Positions 1-12,254 of a stretch of DNA of 39,813 bases are shown piece by piece. The position numbers and the translations under genes were made by a program. The notes below the pieces were generated by a model. It worked only from the letters and a program-made list of their open reading frames with translations, had not been told where the DNA came from and made no database searches. Location: positions 174,554 through 214,366 of the forward strand of contig RHPI01002112.1 of assembly GCA_009103225.1 (NCBI GenBank), in the 5' to 3' direction. Positions within the stretch are counted from its first letter, which is position 1; each line of letters starts with the position of its first letter. Source of the DNA: Chlorokybus atmophyticus (Eukaryota > Streptophyta > Chlorokybophyceae > Chlorokybales > Chlorokybaceae).

Positions 1-20
1 CCCCCCCCCCCCCCCCCCCC
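1..20. other. Poly-C run at the sequence edge
   Basis: Twenty consecutive C bases open the window and are followed by ordinary mixed sequence. This is more likely a scaffold-end or assembly artefact than biology. Confidence 0.7.
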
Positions 21-2045
21 TTCCCCCGTTTACCGACATGTATATAACATGTTGCCTGTCTAACAATCATATGTGGGTGGCAATAACTTTTTAGTATCAA
101 CTATTCAATCATATGTAAGTATGCACCAAGCATGGATTGTATGATTACATGCATGCATCAACCACGTTAATCCACATATACATGCGTCAGTAAGGTATGA
201 TAATATATATCCAATCAATTAAGAGAGATATATCGCTCGTATTTATCAAGACATGTGGCTCTTTCGTACGGCAGCGACTTTTGCTGCCATAGCCGCATGG
301 TTGACCCGCTATGTTACAATCATAACGCATACAGTTTATGAGTAGCACGAGGGAGTCAGATTGTTATTATGGAGATCATGGTCGGCATTAACGCTACCAA
401 CGGAGTTGCATACAATGTGGTTATGCTTAATGCTAAGGGGCTAATCATGCGGTATTGAATGTGCAAGTGAGTATGTGTCATAGCTCTCACGTGTACGTGT
501 TGTGTATCAATCCAATATTGTGGCATGGAACCAAAATTGAGTGAGTGCAAGGTTGTAGTGAAATTCGTGATGTGCTGACCCCGCACCCCCTCAGCGGCTA
601 CCGCTCAAAACCATTGCTATATATACACCCTCTCCTACAACATCTTCATATGTACATAGTCTATACCAAATTCCGCCAACCCCTGCCACGGCAATTGCCA
701 ATGCCAACACCATGCACATAGGCTCGCGAAGAACGAAGTGTTAACATTGCCGCCTTTTTATACGACCACGATATGATTATACTCTACAATCTGTACACCC
801 AGAGCCTTGAGCTGCAAGTGGTGATCGTTCAACAGTGTTGCCTACTGTTGCACAACTGCCTCCTGTTTATGCATGTTTATGCCACATGTTTATCAATGCA
901 TGCACACGTGTGTTCATTGGTGCATTTGATTATTGTTGGTTATTCAATGTGTATCACTTACATACAGATGTACATAGGCTTTCCGGTGATATTGATGCCG
1001 TTATACCGTTGTACATGCGGTGTACATTAAATGCAAGGCCGTGATAACAACTTGCATAGGCTTACCGAACATTCAAGAGCAGGACGCACACACAATGCAC
1101 ACCAGCAACAGCATGCTTAGCAACGCACCAGGGGGGCACGTCAATTACACCGGCCAGGGCTTGGTTATGATATGTGCACTATCTAAGCGTTTGAGGCGAG
1201 GGAGCGGGGTAGATAGCAGCAAGGCAGGGCAGAGAAGGGGCAAACGCTCAAGACAAGCAAGACAGCAAACCTGTGCGCACAGGTGCCAGGGCAGGCCTTG
1301 TTTACAAAAGATGCAAGCTGCATCACGCGCATGCACAGCACACATGTGTCTTCAAAGGGTGACAGCCACAGCCACAGCAGCAGCAAGGCGGTGGATGCAT
1401 GCGTGTAGCGCTTTGTGCTGCTCTATCTTACACTGCGATGGCGCTGTGGGCAAGTGATGGTGACATTTTGCTGCATGCTTGTATGTCTAACGGGGTGTGA
1501 GTAGCAGTGTAGGTAGGTAGCAATGCGGATTTGGGTTGGCCCGATGGTGAACACGAGCAAATCATCTTTAATATCGTGCAGGTGCATGCTGCTTGCATAT
1601 GAGCGTGCTTGACCTTATGCATAAGCGCGATGCATGCGCAGTCCTGCACCGCATTGCTTGTACACGGCTTGATGGTCGACTGATTAATGCTAGTGTGCTG
1701 ACTGCAGGTGTGTGGATATTGGGTGTTGTGGCTAGGAAACATGATCGCAGCACCACATGACAGGCACAGAGCAACCTGAAACTTATCAAGCTTACCAAGC
1801 ACACAATGTCTGGTAGTCTTTGCACCCAACACTTACACCATGCGACAGTCAGCTCTGCAGACCACTCAGGACGTTGCTTTGAGACAGCACGGCTAGCTTA
1901 CCATGAGCTATGAGGCAAGCAGCATGGCAGTGTGACTCCGACATTGGCTAGAATGCATGTACGAAGTTACAATATATGCATGACCTACGCGCCCAACAAA
2001 GCAAACTGCTGCCAAGTCGAGCACAAAACTAGCAACGCACACTGC
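21..2045. other. Intergenic region, no gene seen
   Basis: Open frames here are short, overlap on both strands and show no family motif or splice-consistent exon chain. The sequence is rich in TGCATGC-type words, as is the whole window. The end nearest 2045 should hold the 3' UTR of the leftward eIF3a gene. No polyadenylation signal was assigned. Confidence 0.6.
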
Positions 2046-5000
2046 TCACTTCCTCTCCTCCCGTGCGCCTCTTGTCCAGCGGTCAGGCTCTTCTCTGCGC
2101 CTCTCATCTGGTTGCTCTGAGCGTGGACCAGAGCGCGACCAACGGTCTGCGCCGCCATCGTCGCGTCGCGCAACCGGTGGGCGATAAGCACCTTCGCGAG
2201 GTGGTGGTGGTGGTGGCGGTGGCGGACCATCGCGGCGACCCCAGCGTTCCTCACGATCAGCTTCGCGAGGCGGAGTTGTGTCTCTGCCTCGACGATCATC
2301 TCGCAATGGTGGGGCGCGCTCGCCAACTGGCGGGCGATAACCACCATCTCGCTCAGCAGGGGAACGATCAACAGGGAGCCGATAGGCACCGTCCCTATCA
2401 CGGACTTGTGCTACGGTCTCTGCTGAAGGGCGCTCAAACCTCGGCCGTTCAGCTGGTCTGTCGCGGTCCTGGCCAGCACGCGCAACGGAAGGTGCATAGC
2501 GCGCAGGAGGCTCCTCACGGGGTGGACCGCTTCGAGTCCAGCGATCAGTTGTGTCAGCTACTGAAGCAGCCGGGCGCACCTCGCGCAGTAGACGCTCCCG
2601 CTCTGCTGCCTTCTGTCGCTCAATCTCCTCCTCCTTCTCCCGCTGGATACGAGCGAGCTCATCAAGCTTCCGCTGATGCTCTTCTGCCTCGCGCTTACGA
2701 GTCTCCTCCTCTGCAGCAGTGATGCAGCATGAGCAAGGAATAAACACGTCATTGGAGCTACAACCTGGGAGATCCTAACATGCACTGCTCGTGCGCGAGA
2801 AAGACTTTACCAGCAGCCTGGCGGGCCTCCTCTGCCTCGCGCTCTGCTTGCATCCGCTCAAGTTCCATGCGACGGAAGTACTCCATCTTCCGCCTCCTCT
2901 CACGATCCTGCTGGCGCATGGCCCGCAGCTCTGCGAGCTCCTCAAGGCGCGCCAGACGCATCTGCTCAAACTCGTCCGCGCGGCGAGTCATCACTTGCCG
3001 CTGGAAAGTCACCTGTACATTTCATGCAGTGAAGTGTGACGCAAAGTTGACGACTCCAAAGGACACCCACCAAAAGCTGAATGCTCAACTTGCATACCTG
3101 GTCCTGAACCATAATCGACAGCCTCTTCTTCTCCAAGATATCCACTTCCCAATGAGCCCTGTGTTGCTCTGCATACTCCTGTAGTACACAGCACACACCA
3201 TCAGTCACATACTGCGGAGTATAATAAGGGTCACTTCCAATGATAGTTTCCACCTTCTGTCTCTCCTGATGATACTGCTGGTCATCAACCAACTTCTGCT
3301 CGTAGGCTGCCTGAAGCAAGGGGCGCTCCTCCTCGCGCTTGGCACGCTCCACATAATCCAAGGTGCGAGCCAGCTTCTGGAGCTTGCGCTCCATTTCCTG
3401 GCGCTCCTTGATCTGTTCACTGAGAGCCTCTTCCATGAGAGCACGTTTGTCCAGCTTGACATCGGTCTGCAACACCCATCTCAGTCACACAAGACGCCAA
3501 ATGACCATGTGCATGTGCAAAGACAGTCACCGTAAGCATACCGCTTCACCAGCTCGGCCCTTGCCCTTCTTGCCCTTGCGCTTTTCTGCTGCTTCCAGCA
3601 AAGCCCGAGCTTCTTCCAACTCCTGCTCCTCGATCTGCATGCGGATGCGCTCCTCCTCGCGCCGGGCAGCTTCACTAGCCAAACGCTTGGCTTCAGCTTC
3701 TTCAGTTTGCCGCTGCTGATGCAGCTTGCGTAGCTCTTCTTCACGCTCCTGGGCAATCCCAAGACAACAGCAAATCAGTCAGCCGCATCTTACGCTAGCC
3801 ACAACCTAAACAACCGGACTAAGGAACTAACCGTTTCCAGCATCAGCCGCTCCTGCTCCTCCTTGCGTTTCTCAATAAGGACTTTCCTGGCCAAGATGTT
3901 TTTGTGTTCCTTTGGAGCAAGTGCCACTGCCTGGGCAATCGCTTCCTTCCTGATTGCCTCCTTGTCAGTGACACCGTCAGGATACATCATGCTGACCGCC
4001 TTGTTGAGCCGCTTGGCCAGCACAGTGATATGGTTGCGAATCTTATCATTCTCCAGGACCTGAGAGACAACACCTCAGTTTTCAGCCCTGACATGTCTGG
4101 CAACACAGACATGTACACATGCTTGTTGCGGACAACTGACCTGGGCACCGAGATACACTGTCTGGTTCTGATGGCTAATACGAAGCTGTAGAAAATTGTA
4201 GTTCATGGCATCCACGACCATCTTCTCAACAGCAACAAAGTCGCAGAACGGAATCATCTTGGCAAGGTGAGAAATCTTCATTGTTTGATACACTTGCGTC
4301 ACCTGCACGTGCACGGTTAGCTCACAACCCCAAGTGGACTGCCAAAGTAACAAGAGGTGCCACAATGCGGAAACCAGCTTCGCAGCTTACCTGCTGCAGC
4401 AAGCGCAGAATGGCGAGCTTTTCCATAGCTGGCACATACTGAGCCAGTGACAAATCTGTGATTGGGCATGCAGCGGACAAGGCCTCGCTGATCTCTGGCA
4501 GCTTTGCGAGAAGGGGCTGGGCTTTTGTGCAAAGCGCCAGAGGCTGGAAGTCATTCTCTACCAATTGGTACAGGTCTTTGATTTCGGGTGGTACATGAGC
4601 CATGATGCCCTTAGCATTCTGTCAAGCAGCAATGTAACCACAAGTTTACAACACTTGCGACAACATATGTTGTGCAAATGAGAGCTACTTACCAGCTCGG
4701 CGAGAAGTGCAGATCTAGAGAGCTGCAAAAACACAAACAAACGTGAGCCATCAGAGCAAGAGCTGCCCAAGCTACAAGCCACACATGAACAACGAGAAGG
4801 GGCTGTATTACCACTTCACGCGCATCACGCTTTGGGTCTAGACTGAATCCCAGGAGATTGGCCATCCGCAAATTCCTGTCCTTCTCCATCTCCAGCTCAA
4901 AATGATGAGCATTGTGCTTGCGATCATATGGCGGAACAGCCAATGTAGCCAGAAGAACAGATGAAGCCATCCTGGTCAGGCACAACCACTGTCGGTGACT

Positions 5001-6832
5001 GCAGCAAGCATAGAATTTCATTCAACAACAGCGGCATGTAGCTTGTAGCTTACATCTGCAGATCCTTCTGGGTAAGGTTCTTGTTATAAGTCTTGGACAA
5101 ATTGTACAACTTATACCATGCATACGCATGGTACAAGTAGTTCTCGGACACCCAGAACACCTTAGTGAGCTTCGCATAATAGGTTGCCATCATCTGCGGT
5201 TTGGGAGCCTTCTTGGCATACCCAAGTAACCCATGGATGTCCTCGACAGAGCGGAACGCCTCTTGCCACAGCTCAAGATCTGTCGCCACCTTAAGCTGCT
5301 CAAACCTGGTCTCCAGGTATAGCTGCAATGTCTCTGGCAGTGTGAGGTCCGGACGATCGCGCTGATCGCGATACTTATTCAGGTTCGTCAAGTGGTTCCG
5401 AAGGATCTCACAAAGTCGTCGGAACTCTGTGTTACGCTTGTACTGCAAGCAAAACTGGAAAGCCCGATGTGCAGTCATCTGCATGATACACCATAAGCAA
5501 GGGCACTCCAAGAGTAGACCACAACGGCAATGTACTCAGACGCAGCACGTACCGCATACAGTGTCTCCAGTTTGGAATTGTTGCGGAGAATCTCAAGAAC
5601 AGTGCGGTATGTCTCCCACAAAAACTTGAACCATGGTGTGACCAACTCGCGATCAGCTCGATCCTTATCCTTCTCGGCACTGACAAAGCTGAGCATGATA
5701 TCCTCAGGGCTGTGATCCTCCTCCAAGTCTTCCACATCCACTGTAACAGTGTGCGCCGCTGCTTGTGCTGCCTCTGCACGCTCTGTGGACAGCTTCAAGA
5801 AGTACTTGATGACCTCTTCCAGGGAACTGACATTGACCTGAACACATGCAAACACCAACGGTGACCATATGTCCGGGCACAACAGGGTGAAAATGCACAA
5901 ACAATGCAGGTTAACCCCACCTGCTGACAAACTATGCGGTACTGAATGAGGCCGTCCTTTGCGTAGCGTCCCTTGCGCATATCGACGCAAAGATCAATGT
6001 ACTTGAACATGATGCGTTCAAGTGTCTTCTGCCATGTTCGATGCCGCTTGGACGTAATGACGTCATGGAGTGCCTGCAGTGCCGCCTGCTTCTGGCCCAC
6101 ATGCATAAGCTCTGCAAGCCAGCCAAGTGTTAGCGCATGTTGCAAATGGGCGCATAAACTGCTTTGGCACCGCAATGTTACTTTGATGTTATTGTACGTG
6201 ACCAGCACCGAAGCTCAACTGGTACAAGGAAAGCAAGTAAACATGCAAGTGTGGGTTCAATGTCTGACGACGCATGTGTGCTGCGTGTACTGCAAAACAT
6301 TGCTCAACAATAGCAATTGCAGCTTAGGAGGTGAAGCCGCGCTAGCCTGGGACCAACATGTCACAAACCATGACTCTGCCTGCTGATAACGTTGGCGCAT
6401 ACAGTATAATAATATGCGTTAAAGATCCCGGGTGTAACTTACCATACAATCATGCATGGCAAGTTAACCCGTCATCACCATCCGTCATCACCAGTTGATG
6501 AGTAGGTATGCACCGAAACTTTAAACAAAGACGCACCCCAATTATTATTCTGCTGTAGATCCAACTTGTCACGAGATGCACAGACTACTGTTTGACATGT
6601 ACCCAACATCACAGGTCACCGCCTCCACGACACCAACGCACCCCCGCAACTGCTACGCATGCATTAAACTTCTTGTCTCCATCGTGACAGTATAGCACAA
6701 GCATGCAAGCAGTGGAAGGATTGCCACACGGCAACATCCTCCCCAAGCAAGATCCGGCCAGCAACCATCACCTTCTGCACGCTTGAGCGCATTTTCAGGC
6801 TTGGCAAACGTGGAGCTTGCAAAGCGCGACAT
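2046..6832 (-). CDS. EIF3A: Translation initiation factor 3 subunit A (eIF3a)
   Basis: Largest scaffold subunit of the eIF3 complex, which recruits the 40S ribosome to mRNA in the cytoplasm. I read 14 exons on the minus strand: 6832-6772, 6111-5921, 5837-5553, 5478-5054, 4971-4812, 4722-4693, 4618-4391, 4302-4141, 4059-3832, 3748-3542, 3466-3254, 3178-3098, 3012-2811, 2710-2046. All phases agree and sum to 1045 codons plus stop. The start at 6832 gives [20 protein letters not shown], the expected eIF3a N-terminus. Plant-like signatures follow: [38 protein letters not shown]. The PCI region lies at about residues 320-500 (SALLAEL, DLYQLVE). From about residue 560 the protein is a long charged coiled coil rich in E, R, K and Q. 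It ends in an Arg/Pro-rich tail with repeated YRPPV motifs and a nine-proline run. All introns are GT-AG. The length is close to plant eIF3a. Identity is essentially certain; minor exon edges may differ. Confidence 0.96.
3179..3253 (-). other. Stop-free in-frame 75-nt intron of eIF3a
   Basis: The segment begins GTGGAA and ends CTACAG on the minus strand. It is exactly 75 nt long and has no stop in the gene's frame, so retention would add 25 residues (starting [11 protein letters not shown]). I call it an intron because the residues are uncharged and hydrophobic within a heavily charged coiled coil. Removing it gives the continuous helix HQERQK-EYAEQH with the spacing expected from plant eIF3a. 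Confidence 0.7.
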
Positions 6833-7232
6833 GTTGAAACCCGCAAGGCAGGAAACTTGGACAACGGCCGCACTGACTCTGCCACCTCCACCGTCACGGC
6901 CACCGCCGCCGCCGCCGCCACCGCGGCCGCTGCGGGCAAAGAGGGCAACAGTGGTACCCTAATCGCCATACAATCTTGCGGCGCGACTGACGGGCGCCGT
7001 CCGATCTGCTGCGGGCCAGCTTACCGGATGCCCGCCCGTGCTTGTTAGCACGGTTACCGCAGCGTGCGCTCCCGTGCCAAACCCTAAAAAGCGCAGAACC
7101 CTAATAAGCAACCTACTAGTCTGCTACATTGCTAACTTTTAGGTTGGATGAGGTTGAGACTTCGTCAGTTTTAGCGGGAAACGCATTCAAATCATTTGAT
7201 GCACTTGCAGCAAAAGCAGCAGCGGCGTCGGT
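6833..7232. promoter_or_regulatory. Bidirectional promoter eIF3a/NASP with telo-boxes
   Basis: The eIF3a start codon (6832, leftward) and the NASP start codon (7233, rightward) are 400 bp apart, so both promoters must share this interval. It includes a GC-rich stretch with CCG repeats (about 6880-6960). Two telo-box-type motifs follow: AAACCCTAA at 7079-7087 and AACCCTAA at 7097-7104. In plants such motifs are common near starts of translation-machinery and proliferation genes. Functional use here is inference. Confidence 0.6.
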
Positions 7233-9758
7233 ATGGCGCAGGAGTTCGTGGAGGAGGAAGCGGCGGTGGCCTCAAAGGAGGGCAAGAACGAGGCCAATGG
7301 TGACGCCAGTAGCCATGCAGAGAAAGCCGCCGCGCCGCCTTCTCCCGTCGAGCTGGCCAAGGAGCAGTACGACCAGGGGGTGAAGTGCCTCAGGAAGGGA
7401 GAGAATGAGCAGGCCATTGACCTTCTTGGCAAAGCGCTTGAGATCTTGTAAGTCCGCTTTGTATCTGCGAAGCATGCCATCTTCCGATTTAATATTGTAG
7501 CAACAAAGTGTGCTTGATGTGTACGCAATGCTGCCGCCTGTGCGCAATGCTGCCGCCTGGTCCGTCCCACAAGCAGCCATGACGTTCTCACGCAATGTGT
7601 GCCTCTTTGCCAGGATTTGTTTCTACTGAAATTGAGTGTACTGCTAACTCTAATGTGAATACAACTGAGTAATCGACTTAGCGCCATGTGTACGCAACTC
7701 AGTGCATCATGTGTGGAATAATTGTACTTGCTGCCGCCTGGTCCGTGACACATGCAGCCATGACGTTTTCACGCCATGTGTGCCGAACAAGGTGGTCTTT
7801 GCCAGGAATCTTACTGTTCAATTGCATGTACTGCTGACTCTGATGTGTACACAACTGAATAGTCGACTTAGCACCTTGTATATGCAACTCACTGTAATAT
7901 GTGTGGCAGCGTGACGCACTATGGTGAGTTAGCGGCAGAATGCGCCCCTTTCTACTATCGGTACGGAGGCGCGCTGTTCTACAAGGCTCAGGCAGAGAGC
8001 GACGTGTTTGGCGAGAAGGCGCAGGCGTTAGCCAAGCAGAAAGACGCTGAAGACGAGGAGGAGGACGTGGAAGAAGAGGCAGTAGCAGGTACTTGCATGT
8101 TTTGAACCCTTATGTCAGTTGCTAGGGTGCTTCTTGGCGTGCACACACATTGCAATAGCGCTCCTGTTGTAAATCTTCTTGTGTACCGCTGTTGTTGTCA
8201 CAAGCATCGGTTGAGTATCTATGACAGGTTGTTCCAACGTGTGTTGTACGGGTACATAGTCTCACAGTGCAGTGGCAACAGATGCAGAGCAGCCCACAGG
8301 CAATGGGCAAGACAAGGGGAAAGGTGCTGAAGAAGAAGGAGAAGAAGACATCCTGCCACAAGAGGATGCCAGCGATGATATGGAGTTGGCATGGCAGACG
8401 TTAGAAACGGCGCGGCTAATATACTCCAAACAGCCGGCACGCAGTGTCGACGAGGCGGAGGTCATCTCTTTGTTGGGCGAAATCAGCGCCGAGCGCGGTA
8501 AGTCAAACAAATGTCTATGGCGTTGTTTTTTCCACATATCACAAAGCACACTTCATGAGACATATGCTATTTTTACAGCTTCATACCGAATGTAGCATTG
8601 TTACGTTGTTGCAGAGGATTTTGAGACTGCGCTTGCGGACTACAAGCATGCACAGACGCTGTACGCGCAGCTATTACAGAATGACGATCGGCGGCTAGCA
8701 GAGATGTACGCGTGTATTGTGGTTATTGCTTCCGGGCTACGCAGCTTGGTGGCGTGCTTCCCGCAACCACTTGTGCAATGTGATGCGATCAACCCCACCC
8801 AGCTGACATATGCATGCCCAAGGTTCAATGACACCCAACTTTTGTAACATTCACGTGGCTGCTGTTCTGCAGTTTCTTCAAGATGCTGCTGGCACACGAA
8901 CAGCGCAAGGAGTATCATCAAGCCTTGCAAATGTGTCAACATGCGAGCGCAGTCTTTCGCAGAAGGATAGACAGGTTGCGAAGCCAGCTGTTGGCTGACC
9001 AGTCTGCAACAGCGTCTTCAACCTCTCCTAGTGAGGTAAGCTCACCCCGGGCAAGCTGCGTACGCACATGTTTGTATACATGTACTTAGTGCCTTGCATT
9101 GGCAACAGGTGAATCGCGAAGAAGTTAAGAAGGAGATACAAGATCTTGAAGAGGTCTTGGAAGACATCACCCTGAAGGTATGAACAGTTTAATGCTGCCT
9201 TGCAAACAATTCGTAGGTCATGCATGTAGGGTCTATGTTCTTTGCAGATGACCAAACTTTTCCAGCACTCACAGTAGTGGTGCAGTCACCGGTTTCAGCT
9301 CCTTCTCTGACAACAATTGCTGTTGAGCTATGGCAAGGCTGTGTGCAGTTATTTCTTGCATGTGATGGGACTTTGTTGCTCGGCTTATTCCATGACCTGC
9401 CTGCTTTCGCTTTTGTCAACAGGAGAGTGAGCTCAAGCAAATGCCTGCTATCCTCAATGCTGTTGAGAACGGCACAGAGCCCCCCAATGGTCACAAGCAC
9501 GACAGTGCAGTGGTGCAAACCGGCTTTGACAAGCCTGCCAATACAACCGGCGGCACCACTACCGTGTGCGACCTCGGCGTTGTTGGGCGAGGCACCAACC
9601 GCGTCACGTTGACGCCTGTAAACCAACCCGTGGACACTGTTGAAAAGAGGCGCGGTCTGCAGGACCTGCTTGGAGGTGGTGATGGCGCCAACGTGGAAGA
9701 GGCGGACCTACCTGCAAGTGATGATGCTAAACGGGCAAAGCTTGAGCACTTAAGCTAG
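7233..9758 (+). CDS. NASP: NASP/Hif1-type histone H3-H4 chaperone (SHNi-TPR)
   Basis: Nuclear histone chaperone that binds H3-H4 and H1 through TPR repeats. Seven exons with consistent phases: 7233-7447, 7910-8088, 8273-8497, 8615-8705, 8873-9035, 9109-9177, 9423-9758; 425 aa. The first TPR covers about residues 38-95 (YDQGVKCLRKGENEQAIDLL, then THYGELAAECAPFYYRYG). A Glu/Asp-rich tract (EDEEEDVEEE and EEEGEEDILPQED) interrupts the second repeat, the hallmark of the NASP family. Later repeats include LETARLIYSKQP and AHEQRKEYHQALQMCQHA. A helical segment (REEVKKEIQDLEEVLEDI) follows. The C-terminus has the plant-type motif LGVVGRGTNRV and a basic KRAKLEHLS ending that could serve as a nuclear signal. 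The gene is divergent from eIF3a and shares its 400-bp promoter. Confidence 0.93.
7548..7875 (+). repeat. Tandem duplication inside NASP intron 1
   Basis: Two diverged copies (7548-7685 and 7729-7875) begin TGCTGCCGCCTGGTCC, continue through CAGCCATGACGTT and TTTGCCAGGA, and end CGACTTAGC-CC. A shorter repeat of GCAATGCTGCCGCCTG lies just before the first copy. Both lie in the 462-nt first intron of NASP and explain its greater length compared with the other introns. Confidence 0.85.
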
Positions 9759-12254
9759 ATACGTGGTGAAGGCGTGCTTGTCAACGCCTCTTGCGGCTCG
9801 CGACAATCTCTGGCAGTGCGCATTATAAAGTGATGGCCTATTGGCAACCACAGTGTCATCGCCTTATTGTGCACAATTGGTCACAGTTGCATAAAATTCA
9901 AATTTCTGGGCACTGTCTATGGCCACTCATCCAGCACAAACATGTTCGCCGTTGGCACGTATATTGATGCGCCAGTTTGTGGAGGTTGCGGTAAAGTTTT
10001 AGCAGGGGTGGCTAAGGCAGAAGCCCAGCAGGTATACCGTTTCTGATGCTGCTGAAACGTACATGTGCAAACAATGCGAGACACAACTTTGTCTGTCGCA
10101 GTTGGGTGAGTTGGATAGTTCTTGCTGGTAGGGTAGTGCATCATCTCCTTACACCTCATGTACAAACAATGCGCAACAGAATGTGTTACTAAGAATTCTA
10201 AGAGTGCCAACAACCGGGCTCGGTCGTAGTGCTACTGCTACAACTGCTGCCGCGCCTTGCTTGCACACGTTCTGTCTCATCGTGCAGTCGAGCGATAGCT
10301 CGACATTACTTCAACCACAATGGCACAGCAATTGGAGCTCAGCATGATAATTAGAATCATACAGATACACAAAGTACCCTCGACGTTCTGTTACGCACGC
10401 ACGCACGCACGCGCGCGCGCGCGCGCATTTGCGTGTATATATATATATATATATGCTTATGTTACATATATTTGTATACATGTAGGTTATATATGTGTAT
10501 ATGGCAATGTCTACGCACGCATTTTTTCCGGTGTTGGTAGTTCCACTCATTGTTGCAATTACTATAGAGACACGAACACTTCATGCACGCTTTGCATTGA
10601 GCTGTCTAGTACTTATTCATCCCTTTGCCCAAAGCAGTAAAACCAATATGCATTGACTTTGAGGCAGTTTTGATCCTGGGCATATGATAAATAGCTCGAA
10701 CTTGGCTTTGCTATCATGAGTTTCGGGACCAACATTTCGTGTCCCTACATAACTTAGCAAAAGAGTTTGGTTGGTATGCCATAAATGAATGGGTATTACC
10801 AACGAAAAGTCGACATATTGCGCATGCACACGTGTCAAGTTGCATTATCACTCATGCATATATTTAGCTATATAGCTATACGGGCAGTCAGCAAATGCGC
10901 ATATTACATGCTTGGACAAGCATGTAAGGTTGCATGTGTCCATATTGCATATTAACAAGCATATTTGCTACTGTTTGCTTCAGCATTCTGCACGTTTAGC
11001 CCGCCTATGTTTGCCCGCCTTGTATCTTTCAACCAGCATAGGATGTGCAAGCACATTGTGCCGTCATTCACATGAGGAAGCGTTAATGTTAGCATACCAT
11101 GGTCGTGCTATATCCCATATAGATCTTATAGGTTTCCCGTGGTACCACGTTGTGCCACAAGTCAACGCTCTGATATTTAATAATAATAAGTTGTAGCTTA
11201 CAACAGATTTCACAAATTGTTGATTATGTGAAACATGGTCCCAACCACGTCTTTATAACAAAATATGTATGTATTTCTTGTTGGACGTGGCCTTTTGCAA
11301 TTTTTGCAACACAGGTACCTTAACTTGTTAACAATAACACTTCATGTATTGCCGTTGTATTCAATTTATATGACATAGTACCGTATAGGTTACTTGTTAA
11401 CAATGACTTGTTGTTCGGTTTCAACATGTCATTGTTACCGACTGTATATTTGTTTCTAGGTTCAACATTTGATTGCATACTGTCTGTGTGGTTTGCGACA
11501 ACCAGCTATTTCACAGTATTAAACACTTCTGGCAGCGGGTGAAGAATCGCATACCTTGCCGTCTGAGTTCACAACTACCAATTTGTTTGGACCTTATCCG
11601 GCAGCGCCATTTGGGTGTGGCGCTGGTTACATGCAGCAGGTGGCGCTGCAAAAGGAACAAATTGAGTTGCGTGAGAAATTAGTCAAAGCGCAAATGGTAC
11701 GACAAAAGGGTGAGCTGTATTTCGATGGCATTCTTCTTTTTGCTCCTTCTCACGTATAATATGAGAAGGAATAAATTATGCGGCGGCGGTATATGTCATA
11801 AGCGCAAGTTGTCGTATGTCGGGGATTGTAAAGGTGCAAGCACACACCGCTGCTGGGTGCAAGTTGTGGCGTGCTAAAGTGCAGTGGGTGCAGGCGCAGG
11901 CTTGATCGCAGCTGAAAGATTGAAAAAGCTCAGTGACCTTAGCTCTCAGGTGATTGCAAGGAGTGGCGCTAGTAGATTGACGGACCTTAGAAAAAACCTC
12001 AAATTAAAGGGCTGAGGATTTGTGGGGTATGAGTGCGTGGACTTTTCTAACGGAGTTGTATTTGATTAATCATTATTATTTTTATAAAAGAGCCTCCATC
12101 AACTTGTTGAGACGTCACACAGTGTTGGCCCGGTGTGTATCATGCAAGTGCGTTGTGACATACGCAACTTCACGGCACGGCACGTGTAACAACAATGAAT
12201 ACAATATTGTCTATGGCACAGTCGCAGAAAGTGATTCTGAATATGGATATCATA
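9759..12254. other. Intergenic region, mostly featureless
   Basis: This holds the NASP 3' flank and AT-rich sequence without a recognisable gene. The only open frame with protein-like composition is 11556-11759 (+), containing YMQQVALQKEQIELREKL. It could be an isolated exon, but no partner exons or family could be assigned. Confidence 0.5.
10394..10454. repeat. Compound (CA/CG)n-(TA)n microsatellite
   Basis: ACGC repeats pass into a run of alternating GC, then after a short spacer into a run of alternating TA. The purine-pyrimidine alternation is Z-DNA-prone, but no function is implied. Confidence 0.9.

Noticed and set aside
1-20. Poly-C as telomeric or structural signal
   Set aside because: A homopolymer exactly at the sequence edge is better explained by assembly.
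1428-1832. 134-codon minus-strand frame and its neighbours in the first 2 kb
   Set aside because: No family features, overlapping frames of similar length and no matching splice sites.
2063-2722. 219-codon plus-strand frame
   Set aside because: It is entirely antisense to the last exon of eIF3a, whose GC-rich Arg codons keep the opposite strand open.
3166-3253. Treating the 25-residue segment of eIF3a as constitutive coding sequence
   Set aside because: The segment has intron-like ends and non-coiled-coil composition, and the flanking helix has family-like spacing only when it is removed.
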